This document shows, one piece after another, positions 54,559 to 63,394 of a stretch of DNA of 64,000 nucleotides. The notes under the pieces were generated by a model that saw only the letters and a list, made by a program, of their open reading frames with translations, was not told the DNA's origin and did not search any database. This stretch comes from Thaumasiovibrio sp047250365 (GTDB lineage: Bacteria; Pseudomonadota; Gammaproteobacteria; Enterobacterales; Vibrionaceae), in the NCBI RefSeq assembly GCF_047250365.1, contig NZ_JBLBVL010000002.1, positions 372,001 through 436,000 of the forward strand, given 5' to 3'. The position numbers and the translations under genes are program-made. Position 1 is the stretch's first letter, and each line of letters starts with the position of its first letter.

Positions 54559-55054
54559 CTTACCACTCAGTGCGCTGCTGTTCTCTATCATATTTAGCGC
54601 CCCCGTTGCGGCCCTAAGCACTGATACTCAACAGCCAATTTACGTGGATGCTGACACGCAAGAACTTGATATGGCAAATAACGTTGTCGAATTCAAGGGC
54701 AATGTCATTCTACAACAAGGCAGTATCGATATTCGGGCTGACAAGATAATTATCGAACGCCTGAATAACATCGAAGGCAATGAGGTTATCCGCTCCTTTG
54801 GTAAGCCCACGACATTTAAACAGCAGCTGGATGACGGTACCTTTATTCATGGCCGTGGTGAGCGTATGGTTTACACCACCAAAGACGAGTTTTTGCAGAT
54901 TTTTGACAATGCCTATTTGGAGCAACAAAGCTCAAGCATTGAAGGCAACACCATCAGTTATCGTATCGATAAACAAAAACTGGTAGCCGAGAGCCAAGAA
55001 GGCGGACGAGTCACCACCGTCCTTCAACCCAAAGCATTAGATAAAGAAGAATAA
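54539..55054 (+). CDS. lptA: LPS transport periplasmic bridge protein LptA
   Basis: Periplasmic protein that forms the LPS bridge from LptC to LptD. The 171-residue precursor has a signal peptide ending near VAALS, then the OstA fold starting QPIYVDADTQELDMANNVVE and FKGNVILQQGSIDIRADKI. Starts within the lptC end (20-bp overlap), with AAGGA before the ATG. Confidence 0.94.
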   Translation: MNRLSANLPLSALLFSIIFSAPVAALSTDTQQPIYVDADTQELDMANNVVEFKGNVILQQGSIDIRADKIIIERLNNIEGNEVIRSFGKPTTFKQQLDDGTFIHGRGERMVYTTKDEFLQIFDNAYLEQQSSSIEGNTISYRIDKQKLVAESQEGGRVTTVLQPKALDKEE

Positions 55055-55055
55055 A

Positions 55056-55781
55056 ATGGCGACGCTAAAAGCACAAAACTTAGCCAAAAGTTACAGTGGC
55101 CGTAAGGTCGTAACCGATGTTAGCTTAGAAGTTAAATCGGGTGAAATTGTCGGTCTGCTGGGCCCGAACGGCGCTGGCAAAACCACCTCATTTTATATGA
55201 TTGTTGGACTAGTTGCGCGAGATGAAGGCAGCATTTGCATTGATGATATCGACATCAGCCTGCAACCCATGCATAACCGCTCTCGCATGGGCATTGGTTA
55301 TTTACCACAAGAAGCCTCTATTTTCCGTCGCCTATCTGTCTATGACAATATCATGGCGGTATTGCAAACACGCAGTGACCTTACCCGCGAACAGCGACAA
55401 GATAAATTGGAAGATTTGCTGGACGAGTTCAATATTCAGCATATTCGCAACAGCCTCGGCATGGCGTTATCGGGAGGTGAACGCCGCCGAGTGGAAATTG
55501 CACGAGCCTTAGCTGCCAACCCCAAATTTATCTTGCTCGATGAACCCTTTGCTGGGGTTGACCCCATCTCGGTAATTGATATCAAAAAAATCATTGAGCA
55601 TCTTCGCGATCGCGGCTTAGGTGTCTTAATCACCGATCACAATGTTAGAGAAACGCTGGATGTCTGTGAGCATGCCTATATAGTAAGTCAAGGCCATATG
55701 ATTGCTCATGGTACGCCGACCGACGTTCTTAATGATGAGCATGTAAAACGGGTTTATCTCGGGGACCAATTCAGACTATAG
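55056..55781 (+). CDS. lptB: LPS export ABC transporter ATPase LptB
   Basis: Powers LPS extraction by LptFG. The 241-residue protein, the same length as in E. coli, has Walker A LLGPNGAGKTTSFYM near residue 40, GYLPQEASIFRRLSV, signature LSGGERRRVEIARALA and Walker B FILLDEPFAGVDPISV. Begins one base after the lptA stop. Confidence 0.98.
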   Translation: MATLKAQNLAKSYSGRKVVTDVSLEVKSGEIVGLLGPNGAGKTTSFYMIVGLVARDEGSICIDDIDISLQPMHNRSRMGIGYLPQEASIFRRLSVYDNIMAVLQTRSDLTREQRQDKLEDLLDEFNIQHIRNSLGMALSGGERRRVEIARALAANPKFILLDEPFAGVDPISVIDIKKIIEHLRDRGLGVLITDHNVRETLDVCEHAYIVSQGHMIAHGTPTDVLNDEHVKRVYLGDQFRL

Positions 55782-55835
55782 TTAAGGTACCCACTCGCTG
55801 GATAACAATAACAACACACAGGTATTAAAGTATTC

Positions 55836-57305
55836 ATGAAAACCTCGCTCCAGCTTAAGCTAGGTCAATCACTGGCAATGACGCCACAGCTTCAGCAAGC
55901 CATTCGCTTGCTGCAACTCTCCACATTAGACCTTCAGCAGGAGATTCAAGAAGCATTAGAGAGCAATCCTCTGCTCGAGCAAGAAGACACCGAAGAAGGA
56001 TCTGAGAGCGAAGCAAGAGCGGATCAGACAGCAGAGGTTAATACCGACAGTTATGACGAAACGACCACTAACGACACGTTAGAAGCCTCTGAGGCCTTTG
56101 ATAAAAATGAGATGCCTGACGAACTTGCCGTTGATACAACTTGGGAAGATGTCTATAGCGCCAACACTGGGAATACAGGTATTGCGCTAGATGACGACCT
56201 GCCTATCTATCAAGGCGAAACGACAGAAAGCTTACAAGATTACCTGATGTGGCAAGTTCAACTGACCCCCTTTAGCGAAACGGATCGTGCTATCGCCACC
56301 GCGATTATCGATGCTATCGATGAAAAGGGCTACCTTACCACCAGCGCAGATGAAATTCTTGACAGCCTTGGCGACGATGACATTGAACTGGACGAAGTAG
56401 AGGCGGTCCTTAAGCGCGTGCAACAGTTTGATCCGCTTGGCGTCGGTTCACGCAACCTGCAAGAGTGTTTATTACTTCAACTTGCTACCTTTCCAGAAGA
56501 CACGCCGTGGCTCACAGAAGCGAAAACCTTACTGCGCGAGCACATAAATCTACTCGCCAATCGTGATTTTCGTCAATTGATGCGCGACACCAAACTCAAA
56601 GAGCCCGAGCTAAAGTGTGTCATGCAACTGATTCATAAACTTGAGCCGCGCCCAGGTAATCGTGTTATCCATGAAGAGACCGAGTATATCGTTCCGGATG
56701 TCATGGTCTTCAAGCACAATGGCCAGTGGACAGTCACGATCAATCCTGACAGCACACCAAAAATTAGGGTAAACGAGCAATATGCCGCTCTGGGTAAACA
56801 TGCCAGCAGCGATGACAGCCAGTTTATTCGCAACCATTTGCAAGAAGCTAAATGGTTAATTAAGAGTCTAGAAAGCCGTAACGAAACGCTACTTAAAGTG
56901 GCTCGTTGTATTGTTCAATTTCAACAAGACTTTTTTGAATTCGGTGAAGAAGCGATGAAACCCATGGTGCTCAATGATGTTGCACTTGAGGTCGACATGC
57001 ATGAGTCCACCATTTCACGCGTCACAACAAAAAAGTATATGCATACCCCACGTGGTATTTTTGAACTAAAATACTTCTTTTCTAGTCATGTCAGTACGGA
57101 CAGCGGTGGAGAATGCTCATCGACTGCCATCCGCGCGCTAGTGAAGAAACTCGTGGCTTCGGAAAACCAAGCCAAACCACTGAGCGACAGTAAAATTGCA
57201 ACGCTACTGGCGGACCAGGGGGTTATGGTTGCTCGACGCACCATAGCAAAATATCGAGAATCTCTGGGGATTCCGCCATCCAATCAGCGCAAACGCCTGA
57301 TATAA
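55836..57305 (+). CDS. rpoN: RNA polymerase sigma-54 factor RpoN
   Basis: Alternative sigma factor recognising GG/GC (-24/-12) promoters. The 489-residue protein has region I (LKLGQSLAMTPQLQQAIRLL, LLEQ), an acidic region II (about residues 50-110), a core-binding domain, the helix-turn-helix ESTISRVTTKKYMHTPRG near residue 390, and the RpoN box ARRTIAKYRE near residue 467. Located after lptB, the common gammaproteobacterial position. Confidence 0.98.
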   Translation: MKTSLQLKLGQSLAMTPQLQQAIRLLQLSTLDLQQEIQEALESNPLLEQEDTEEGSESEARADQTAEVNTDSYDETTTNDTLEASEAFDKNEMPDELAVDTTWEDVYSANTGNTGIALDDDLPIYQGETTESLQDYLMWQVQLTPFSETDRAIATAIIDAIDEKGYLTTSADEILDSLGDDDIELDEVEAVLKRVQQFDPLGVGSRNLQECLLLQLATFPEDTPWLTEAKTLLREHINLLANRDFRQLMRDTKLKEPELKCVMQLIHKLEPRPGNRVIHEETEYIVPDVMVFKHNGQWTVTINPDSTPKIRVNEQYAALGKHASSDDSQFIRNHLQEAKWLIKSLESRNETLLKVARCIVQFQQDFFEFGEEAMKPMVLNDVALEVDMHESTISRVTTKKYMHTPRGIFELKYFFSSHVSTDSGGECSSTAIRALVKKLVASENQAKPLSDSKIATLLADQGVMVARRTIAKYRESLGIPPSNQRKRLI

Positions 57306-57329
57306 AGGCGCAACCAAAAGGAAGACGTT

Positions 57330-57617
57330 ATGCGAATCAATCTAATCGGTCATCATGTCGAAGTTACTGACTCCATGCGCAGCTATGTTGATACAAAGTT
57401 TGAAAAACTTGAACGTTTTTTCGACAAGATTAATAATGTACAGGTCATCCTGACGGTAGAAAAGCTACAACAAATTGCCGAAGCGACCTTACATATCAAT
57501 AATGGCGAGATCCATGCCAAAGCCGATCATGAAGACATGTACGCCGCGATTGATAACCTAACTGATAAGTTGGTTCGCCAGCTTAATAAACACAAAGATA
57601 AACTGAATAATCATTAA
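57330..57617 (+). CDS. hpf: Short hibernation promoting factor HPF
   Basis: Binds the 30S decoding centre and stabilises inactive 100S ribosomes in stationary phase. The 95-residue protein is the short form. RINLIGHHVEVTDSMRSYVDTKFEKLERFF and IHAKADHEDMYAAIDNLTDKL are characteristic, with the basic helix near the C-terminus. Lies 24 bp after rpoN, with AAGGA before the ATG. Confidence 0.95.
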   Translation: MRINLIGHHVEVTDSMRSYVDTKFEKLERFFDKINNVQVILTVEKLQQIAEATLHINNGEIHAKADHEDMYAAIDNLTDKLVRQLNKHKDKLNNH

Positions 57618-57619
57618 TC

Positions 57620-58075
57620 ATGCAACTCAGTTCCGTACTCAGCTTGGACTGCACGAAAAGTGCAGTCCCATGCTCAAGCAAAAAGCGCGCATTGGAAATC
57701 ATCAGTGAAGTCGCTGCATCGCACCTCGATCTTAGCCCTCAACAGCTTTTTGAATGTATGCTGTCACGCGAAAAAGTGGGTAGTACCGGTATAGGCAATG
57801 GTATTGCGATTCCTCACGGTCGCATTACGAGCAGTGATCAGGCTATCGGCGTACTCATTCAATGTGAAGAGCCGATTCAGTTTGATGCCATAGACAATAA
57901 ACCTGTTGATCTCTTGTTCGCCCTTTTGGTGCCCGATGAGCAATGCAAAGAGCATTTAAAAACCTTATCTGCAATTGCAGCAAAACTCAGCAATAAACAG
58001 ATCTGTAAGCAGCTTCGCACTGCGCAATCAGACAGTGAGCTGTACCAAATTCTTACCGCCGAAGATAACGAATAA
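57620..58075 (+). CDS. ptsN: Nitrogen PTS enzyme IIA PtsN
   Basis: Phosphoacceptor of the nitrogen phosphotransferase system, a regulator of potassium homeostasis and other pathways. The 151-residue protein has the phosphorylated His in GIGIAIPHGRI-type sequence (H66) and LLFALLVPDEQCKEHLKTLSAIA. Two bp after hpf. Confidence 0.96.
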   Translation: MQLSSVLSLDCTKSAVPCSSKKRALEIISEVAASHLDLSPQQLFECMLSREKVGSTGIGNGIAIPHGRITSSDQAIGVLIQCEEPIQFDAIDNKPVDLLFALLVPDEQCKEHLKTLSAIAAKLSNKQICKQLRTAQSDSELYQILTAEDNE

Positions 58076-58088
58076 CGGAACCCACACC

Positions 58089-58967
58089 ATGAAGCTGATG
58101 ATCGTTAGTGGTCGATCTGGCGCAGGCAAATCAGTTGCTTTGCGAGTTCTTGAGGACCTAGGTTACTATTGCGTCGACAACCTACCTTTAAACCTGCTCA
58201 ATGCCTTTATTGACACGGTTAAAGGGACACAGCAGGACATCGCGGTAAGCATAGATATTCGCAACTTACCACGTGAAAGCGCTGACATTGATGCCGCCTT
58301 TGCCAACCTATCATCAGTTCTAGATACACAACTGCTCTTTCTGGATGCCAACAATAAAGAGCTGATCAAACGCTACAGTGAAACGCGGCGCCTTCATCCT
58401 CTTGCGAAGCGAGGATTTACCCTTGAGCAGTCAATAATTGAGGAAGAGCGCTTGTTGGGAGACATTAAAGCGCAAGCCGATCTCGTTCTCGACACCAGTG
58501 ATAAATCCATCCACGATCTGAGTGAAACGGTGCGTGCTCGAGTACTCGGGCGAGAAAAGCGCGAGCTGGTTATGGTCTTCGAATCATTTGGCTTTAAATA
58601 TGGCTTACCATCAGACGCAGACTATGTCTTCGATGTACGTTTCTTACCTAACCCACATTGGGAGCCGGATCTCAAGCCCCTAACAGGATTGGATGCACCA
58701 GTGGCAAATTTTCTTTCATCACATCCTGAAGTGCATCAGCTGATCAACCAAATTCACAACTTTGTTACCACTTGGCAGCCGATGTTAGAAAAGAATAACC
58801 GCAGTTATCTCACTGTCGCGATTGGTTGTACAGGTGGACAGCATCGTTCTGTATTTATCGCCGAACAGTTAGCGAACTATTTTAAGGCTGAAGGCAATCA
58901 GGTACAAACCCGTCATCGAACGCTCGAGCGACAACCAAGCAAAGGAAATAACATTGCCCAGAATTGA
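58089..58967 (+). CDS. rapZ: RNase adapter RapZ
   Basis: Binds small RNA GlmZ and presents it to RNase E, controlling GlmS and amino-sugar supply. The 292-residue protein starts MKLMIVSGRSGAGKSVALRV (P-loop), has SIDIRNLPRE, FLDANNKELIKRYSETRRLHPL and the C-terminal GCTGGQHRSVFIAEQLA phosphate-binding region. A longer upstream frame inside ptsN is ignored. The C-terminus KGNNIAQN is a few residues longer than in E. coli and overlaps the npr start. Confidence 0.96.
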   Translation: MKLMIVSGRSGAGKSVALRVLEDLGYYCVDNLPLNLLNAFIDTVKGTQQDIAVSIDIRNLPRESADIDAAFANLSSVLDTQLLFLDANNKELIKRYSETRRLHPLAKRGFTLEQSIIEEERLLGDIKAQADLVLDTSDKSIHDLSETVRARVLGREKRELVMVFESFGFKYGLPSDADYVFDVRFLPNPHWEPDLKPLTGLDAPVANFLSSHPEVHQLINQIHNFVTTWQPMLEKNNRSYLTVAIGCTGGQHRSVFIAEQLANYFKAEGNQVQTRHRTLERQPSKGNNIAQN

Positions 58968-59229
58968 ACGACAAGTTTATATTTGCAACCGCCTTGGGCT
59001 GCATGCACGCGCAGCGATTCAGTTGGTTGAACTAGCACAAAGTTTCGATGCCGTCATTACCTTGAAAAATACTGAAAAAGAGGCTCGAGTTGAAGGGGTT
59101 ATCGGCTTATTAATGCTTGAGTCAGCCAAAGGGGAGCTGTTAAGCGTTATCGCTGAAGGGGCGCAAGCAAACATGGCACTTGATGCCGTCTGTGAGCTGA
59201 TTGAGGCTGGCTTTCACGAAAATGAGTAA
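58954..59229 (+). CDS. npr: Nitrogen-PTS phosphocarrier protein NPr
   Basis: HPr-like carrier passing phosphate from EI-Ntr to PtsN. The 91-residue protein has the active histidine H17 in LGLHARAA; most HPr-type proteins read HARPA, so the proline is replaced by alanine here. LLMLESAKGELLSVIAEG matches the second HPr region. Start is TTG (58954), with AAGGA seven bases upstream, overlapping the rapZ end by 14 bp. Confidence 0.92.
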   Translation: MPRIERQVYICNRLGLHARAAIQLVELAQSFDAVITLKNTEKEARVEGVIGLLMLESAKGELLSVIAEGAQANMALDAVCELIEAGFHENE

Positions 59230-59312
59230 ACAACCTGAATAACAAAGAGACATTCTTGCTCTATTTACGTTAAAATTCAGATCATTACTACAGTAAACTG
59301 CAAAGGTATCCC

Positions 59313-60668
59313 ATGGTGGAAAAAATAGAGCAAGATAGCCCCCACCAAATCCTCCAAGAGGTGCATACCGCACTTGATAATGGAATGTTTGTCCATGTCC
59401 GTCGTCTCTTACAGGATATGGAACCAGAAGATACCGCCCACCTGCTCGAGGCCTGCCCTCCCAAAGAACGTTACATCATCTGGCAGTTAACTGATGAAGA
59501 TGATCACGGCGAGATTCTTGATGAACTCTCTGAAGACGTCAAAGATGGCATTGTCGCACGAATGGCGCCAGAGAAGCTCGCTGAGGCCACCGAAGGCATG
59601 GAAAGCGACGATGTCGCCTATGTCCTACGAAACTTGCCAGATGCCGTCTACCGCGAAGTATTGGCGCAGATGGATGCGCAAGATCGCCAGCGTATAGAAA
59701 CCGCACTCTCTTATGATGAAGAGACGGCGGGAGGCATGATGACAACCGACTTCGTCACCATCCGTTCCGATGTCACGATTGAAGTGGTGCTGCGCTATCT
59801 CAGAATGAAAGGCGAGCTCCCAGAAGCAACGGATGCCCTCTATGTTGTTGATGAAAATAACCGCCTGATCGGTCACTTGATGCTATCCACTGTTGTTACC
59901 TCCCCATCTGATAGCATCGTTGAAGAAATCATGGATCATGCCGATGAAGCCATTCCGGTCGACATGAACCACAGCGATATCGCTAGCCTTTTTGAGCGAC
60001 GTAACTGGGTTTCTGCCCCTGTGGTTGAAGCTGATAATCAGTTAGTCGGCCGAATTACCATTGATGATGTGGTTGATATCATCCGTGAAGATGCCGAGCA
60101 CTCGATGATGCGCTCCGCTGGCCTTGACGACGAAGAAGATACGTTTGCCCCAGTGGTAAAATCGGCCAAAAGTCGCAGCATTTGGTTAGGCGTTAATGTC
60201 CTCGCCGCCCTTGCTGCTGCCTCCGTTTCAAATATGTTTGAAGACACACTGGATAAGATGGCAGCCATTGCCGTTCTCATGACCATCGTGCCCTCCATGG
60301 GGGGAGTCGCCGGCAACCAAACGGTGGCGCTGGTTATTCGTGGTCTTGCTCTTGGTCACATTGGTGACTCCAATACCCGTTGGCTACTGAGTAAAGAAGC
60401 CCGAGTTGGCTTAATCAATGGCGTGCTATGGGCGCTGATCATCGGCGGTATTGTGGTTCTCTGGAAAGGCGATCTGCTGCTGGGCGCAATTATTGCTGCC
60501 GCGATGCTAACCAATCTGGTTGTGGCAGGCATTGCCGGTGTATCTATTCCGATTATCATGAAAAAATTCAAGATAGACCCAGCACTCGCTGGCGGAATGG
60601 CACTCACCACGGTCACCGATGTCGTTGGGCTGTTTGTCTTTTTAGGTCTTGCGACGATTTTGATCTAG
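59313..60668 (+). CDS. mgtE: Magnesium transporter MgtE
   Basis: Mg2+ channel gated by cytoplasmic Mg2+. The 451-residue protein has the N-domain of helical repeats with many acidic residues (about residues 10-130, including LSYDEETAGGMMTTDFVTI), two CBS domains (about 130-255), a plug helix, and five membrane helices with GGVAGNQTVALVIRGLALG in the pore region. No Mg riboswitch is visible in the 83-bp leader. Ends at a terminator convergent with pmbA. Confidence 0.95.
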   Translation: MVEKIEQDSPHQILQEVHTALDNGMFVHVRRLLQDMEPEDTAHLLEACPPKERYIIWQLTDEDDHGEILDELSEDVKDGIVARMAPEKLAEATEGMESDDVAYVLRNLPDAVYREVLAQMDAQDRQRIETALSYDEETAGGMMTTDFVTIRSDVTIEVVLRYLRMKGELPEATDALYVVDENNRLIGHLMLSTVVTSPSDSIVEEIMDHADEAIPVDMNHSDIASLFERRNWVSAPVVEADNQLVGRITIDDVVDIIREDAEHSMMRSAGLDDEEDTFAPVVKSAKSRSIWLGVNVLAALAAASVSNMFEDTLDKMAAIAVLMTIVPSMGGVAGNQTVALVIRGLALGHIGDSNTRWLLSKEARVGLINGVLWALIIGGIVVLWKGDLLLGAIIAAAMLTNLVVAGIAGVSIPIIMKKFKIDPALAGGMALTTVTDVVGLFVFLGLATILI

Positions 60669-60694
60669 AGAGTAACGGATAAGCAAGTGGAGAG

Positions 60695-60721
60695 AAAAGG
60701 CTTGCCTCTGGCAAGCCTTTT
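60695..60721. terminator. Bidirectional terminator between mgtE and pmbA
   Basis: AAAAGGCTTGCC pairs with GGCAAGCCTTTT around TCT, a 12-bp perfect stem. Same stem core as the terminator at 46543-46575. Confidence 0.92.
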
Positions 60722-60725
60722 TCAA

Positions 60726-62069
60726 TTAGTGACCAGCAATCTTCATCTTTTCAATCAGTAGCGATCCTGTTTGGATCTGACTACGGGTTTCGACATCGCT
60801 ACCAATAGCAACAATTGAGTTAAACATCTCTTTTAGATTACCAGCAATGGTAATTTCACTCACTGGATACTGTATTTGGCCATTCTCAACCCAAAATCCA
60901 GCAGCGCCACGAGAATAATCCCCCGTCACCATATTCACACCCTGCCCCATCAATTCGGTCACCAGCAAACCACGATCTAGCTTACGTAGCATCGCTTCAA
61001 AACTTTCTCCGGTTGAAGAAACAAACCAGTTATGAATGCCTCCGGCATGCCCTGTTGGGGTCATGCCCATTTTGCGAGCTGCGTAACTGGTTAACAGGTA
61101 AGTTTGCAGTTCGCCATCAGCGATGATCTGGCAATCCTTGGTCGCTAATCCCTCTGCATCAAATGGTGTACTTGCCATTGCACGTAAGATATGCGGTTTT
61201 TCTTCGATTTGCAGCCATGATGGAAAAATCGGCTTACCTAAGTGATCGACCAAAAAAGAGGATTTGCGATATAAGTTAGCCCCGCTGATCCCCATGACTA
61301 AATGGCCAAATAGCCCTGTGGCGATATCAGCCGCGAACATGACCGGGACTTCACACGTTGGCAACTTCTGCGCATCCATACGTGCCAAGGTCCGCTTCGC
61401 CGCTTCGGCACCAACAAATTCCGGCGACCACATATCCTCAACTGCGCGTGCGGTGGTATAGCTATAATCGCGCTCCATGACGCCGTTGCGTCCTTCGGCG
61501 ATCACGCAGCAGCTAATGCTATGACGGCTAGAGGCATAGCCTGCCAACATACCATGGCTGTTACCGTAGACCTTGATACCGTAATGGCTATCATAACTGC
61601 CACCATCTGATTGCTTAATGCGCGGATCACTCTCTAGTGCCGCCCGCTCCGCGATAATCGCGCGCGCTGCGGCATGATCCGGCTCTGGCTCGTCAGGATG
61701 AAACAGATCCAAATCAGGTATCGTGGTGGCCATTAGCTCTGCAGGCCCAGGTCCTGCACAAGGATCCTCTGACGTGTACGAGGCAATATCCAACGCTGCA
61801 GCGACAGTCTGCGCAATCGCTGCTTCACTGAGGTCAGATGTTGAAGCGCTGCCTTTACGCTGTCCACGGTACACCGTAATACCGAGTGCGCCATCACTAT
61901 TAAACTCAACACTTTCAACATCACACATATGCGTCGATACACTGATGCCCGTTGTCTTAGTAATGGCGACTTCAGCATGATCTGCCTTCTTTGTCGCCAC
62001 ACTCAGTGCCTTCGCAACAGCGTGCTCTAACTCGGCCTGCTGCGCTGCAACCTGTTGTTTTATGTCCAT
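60726..62069 (-). CDS. pmbA: Metalloprotease-related protein PmbA (TldE)
   Basis: Partner of the TldD protease; the TldD/E heterodimer processes peptides such as microcin B17 precursor and CcdA. The 447-residue protein has the TldE-type HSISCCVIAEGRNGVMERDYSY, MFAADIATGLFGHLVMGISG and GLLVTELMGQGVNMVTGDYSRGAAGFWVENG. It lacks the HExxxH zinc site found in TldD, as expected. Divergent from darP, as in enterics. Confidence 0.96.
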   Translation of the reverse strand: MDIKQQVAAQQAELEHAVAKALSVATKKADHAEVAITKTTGISVSTHMCDVESVEFNSDGALGITVYRGQRKGSASTSDLSEAAIAQTVAAALDIASYTSEDPCAGPGPAELMATTIPDLDLFHPDEPEPDHAAARAIIAERAALESDPRIKQSDGGSYDSHYGIKVYGNSHGMLAGYASSRHSISCCVIAEGRNGVMERDYSYTTARAVEDMWSPEFVGAEAAKRTLARMDAQKLPTCEVPVMFAADIATGLFGHLVMGISGANLYRKSSFLVDHLGKPIFPSWLQIEEKPHILRAMASTPFDAEGLATKDCQIIADGELQTYLLTSYAARKMGMTPTGHAGGIHNWFVSSTGESFEAMLRKLDRGLLVTELMGQGVNMVTGDYSRGAAGFWVENGQIQYPVSEITIAGNLKEMFNSIVAIGSDVETRSQIQTGSLLIEKMKIAGH

Positions 62070-62194
62070 AACGGCTCTTATTTAGTCATAGGAATAGTTA
62101 AAGGATACCACTGACAGTCAATATTTTGCCCCCCAATTGGCGAATTAGCTGATAAAATAGCAGCATTAACTGAAAACAGTATCGAGATATCAGT

Positions 62195-62719
62195 ATGAGC
62201 CGCAAAAATAAACGTGCCCCGTGGGAAGAGGAAGAAGAGATCATCTGGGTCAGTAAGTCCGAGATGAAACGCGATATGGATGCGTTACAAAAACTAGGTG
62301 AAGAGCTGGTTGAACTAAAGCCGCAAGCACTAAATAAAGTACCGCTAGAAGAAGAGCTGCGTGACGCGATCTTAGATGCACAACGTTTCAAAAACGAAGC
62401 TCGCCGCCGTCAGTTGCAATACATCGGCAAAATGATGCGTACTATTGATCCTGAGCCTATCCAAGCAGCATTAGATAAAATGCGCAATAAGCACTCTCAG
62501 GTAACGGCACAGCTGCATAAGCTGGAAAGCCAACGCGATGCGATTGTAGAACAAGGTGACAGTGCGATTGAAGAAGTGATCACACAATTTCCTGACGCTG
62601 ACCGTCAACGCTTACGCCAGTTAGCTCGCCAAGCCAAAAAAGAAAAAGCGGCCAATAAACCGGCTAAAGCCTACCGAGAGATCTACCAATACCTAAAATC
62701 TCTCTTACAAGAAGCGTAG
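62195..62719 (+). CDS. darP: Ribosome-associated protein DarP (YjgA)
   Basis: Late 50S-assembly factor of the UPF0307 family. The 174-residue, helix-rich protein has IIWVSKSEMKRDMDALQKLG near residue 17, DAILDAQRFKNEARRRQLQ and FPDADRQRLRQLARQAKKEK, all conserved in the family. Next to pmbA on the opposite strand, the conserved pairing. Confidence 0.95.
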   Translation: MSRKNKRAPWEEEEEIIWVSKSEMKRDMDALQKLGEELVELKPQALNKVPLEEELRDAILDAQRFKNEARRRQLQYIGKMMRTIDPEPIQAALDKMRNKHSQVTAQLHKLESQRDAIVEQGDSAIEEVITQFPDADRQRLRQLARQAKKEKAANKPAKAYREIYQYLKSLLQEA

Positions 62720-62727
62720 AAGTATCT

Positions 62728-62755
62728 AGCCCTGCAATTATGCGGGGCTTTTTTT
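62728..62755 (+). terminator. Intrinsic terminator of darP
   Basis: AGCCCTGCA-ATTA-TGCGGGGCT (one G-U pair) followed by T7. Ends the darP transcript before the Fur-controlled promoter. Confidence 0.88.
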
Positions 62756-62797
62756 GCATTATCGGAAATGCCTATCGCAGTTATCGAAAAGTTTTCC

Positions 62798-62826
62798 TTT
62801 ACTAAATGAGAATGATTATCAATAAT
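62798..62826 (+). promoter_or_regulatory. Promoter with Fur box ahead of the DUF2061 gene
   Basis: TTTACT (62798-62803) and AATAAT (62821-62826) are 17 bases apart. The spacer holds TGAGAATGATTATCA (62807-62821), which matches the Fur 7-1-7 motif TGATAAT-N-ATTATCA with one mismatch. Fur with iron bound here would exclude RNA polymerase, so the gene should be induced by iron starvation. Confidence 0.75.
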
Positions 62827-62855
62827 GATTGAGTCACCAATGTCGGGGAACAATC

Positions 62856-63302
62856 ATGAAAAAAACACTGCAATTTGCCGTCCTGCATTTTTTTGCAGCC
62901 TTCTCCATCGGCTACTTAATCACTGGCGATATTATTATTGGCAGCCTTATCGCACTGGTAGAACCACTGGTTAACACGGGCGCATTTTCTCTTCATGAAC
63001 ATATCTGGCAAAAAGCCAAACTGGTGCACATCGCCTACCGCCAACCTCATCGTAAAACCACCAGCTTTGCTGTGGTTCATTTTAGTGTTGCATTCGGCGT
63101 AGCTTGGCTTCTGAGTGGTAACTTACTGGTCGGTGGTGTCATCGCCATTATCGAACCCTTGGTGAATACGGTTATATACCACTTTTTTGAACAACGTTGG
63201 CAGCACAACCATCCGATACGTGCCTGCGAACATCATCACCAACTCTGTGATGAGGTGAATGAAGCGGCTCAACCCGCCACCTCTTCACTCTCGATGTCAT
63301 AG
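62856..63302 (+). CDS. Duplicated DUF2061 membrane protein with His/Cys-rich tail
   Basis: A 148-residue small membrane protein of unknown function. It contains two copies of the DUF2061 module, residues about 8-51 and 72-115, each of the form H-F-x2-A-F...L-(I/L)-(T/S)-G-(D/N)...A-(L/I)-(V/I)-E-P-L-V-N-T, offset by 64 residues; each would span the membrane about twice. The C-terminal tail (residues 117-131) is rich in histidine and cysteine (H117, H119, C124, H126-128, C131) and could bind metal. ATG at 62856 follows GGGGA. A Fur box in the promoter suggests a role in iron limitation; that is inference. Confidence 0.8.
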   Translation: MKKTLQFAVLHFFAAFSIGYLITGDIIIGSLIALVEPLVNTGAFSLHEHIWQKAKLVHIAYRQPHRKTTSFAVVHFSVAFGVAWLLSGNLLVGGVIAIIEPLVNTVIYHFFEQRWQHNHPIRACEHHHQLCDEVNEAAQPATSSLSMS

Positions 63303-63341
63303 TATACGGTGCTTAAGCGACCTAACGTCCAGATTCTCAGA

Positions 63342-63368
63342 TAAAAAAAGCGGCGCTAATGCGCCGCT
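63342..63368 (-). terminator. Intrinsic terminator of rraB
   Basis: AGCGGCGC (63349-63356) pairs with GCGCCGCT (63361-63368) around TAAT; minus-strand reading ends in a seven-base U-run. May also slow the convergent DUF2061 transcript. Confidence 0.85.
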
Positions 63369-63394
63369 CGATATTTATTGGTTGTTAACGCCCA

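Noticed and set aside
59230..59312. Magnesium riboswitch ahead of mgtE
   Set aside because: The leader is only about 80 bp and shows no extensive conserved structure or expression-platform hairpin.
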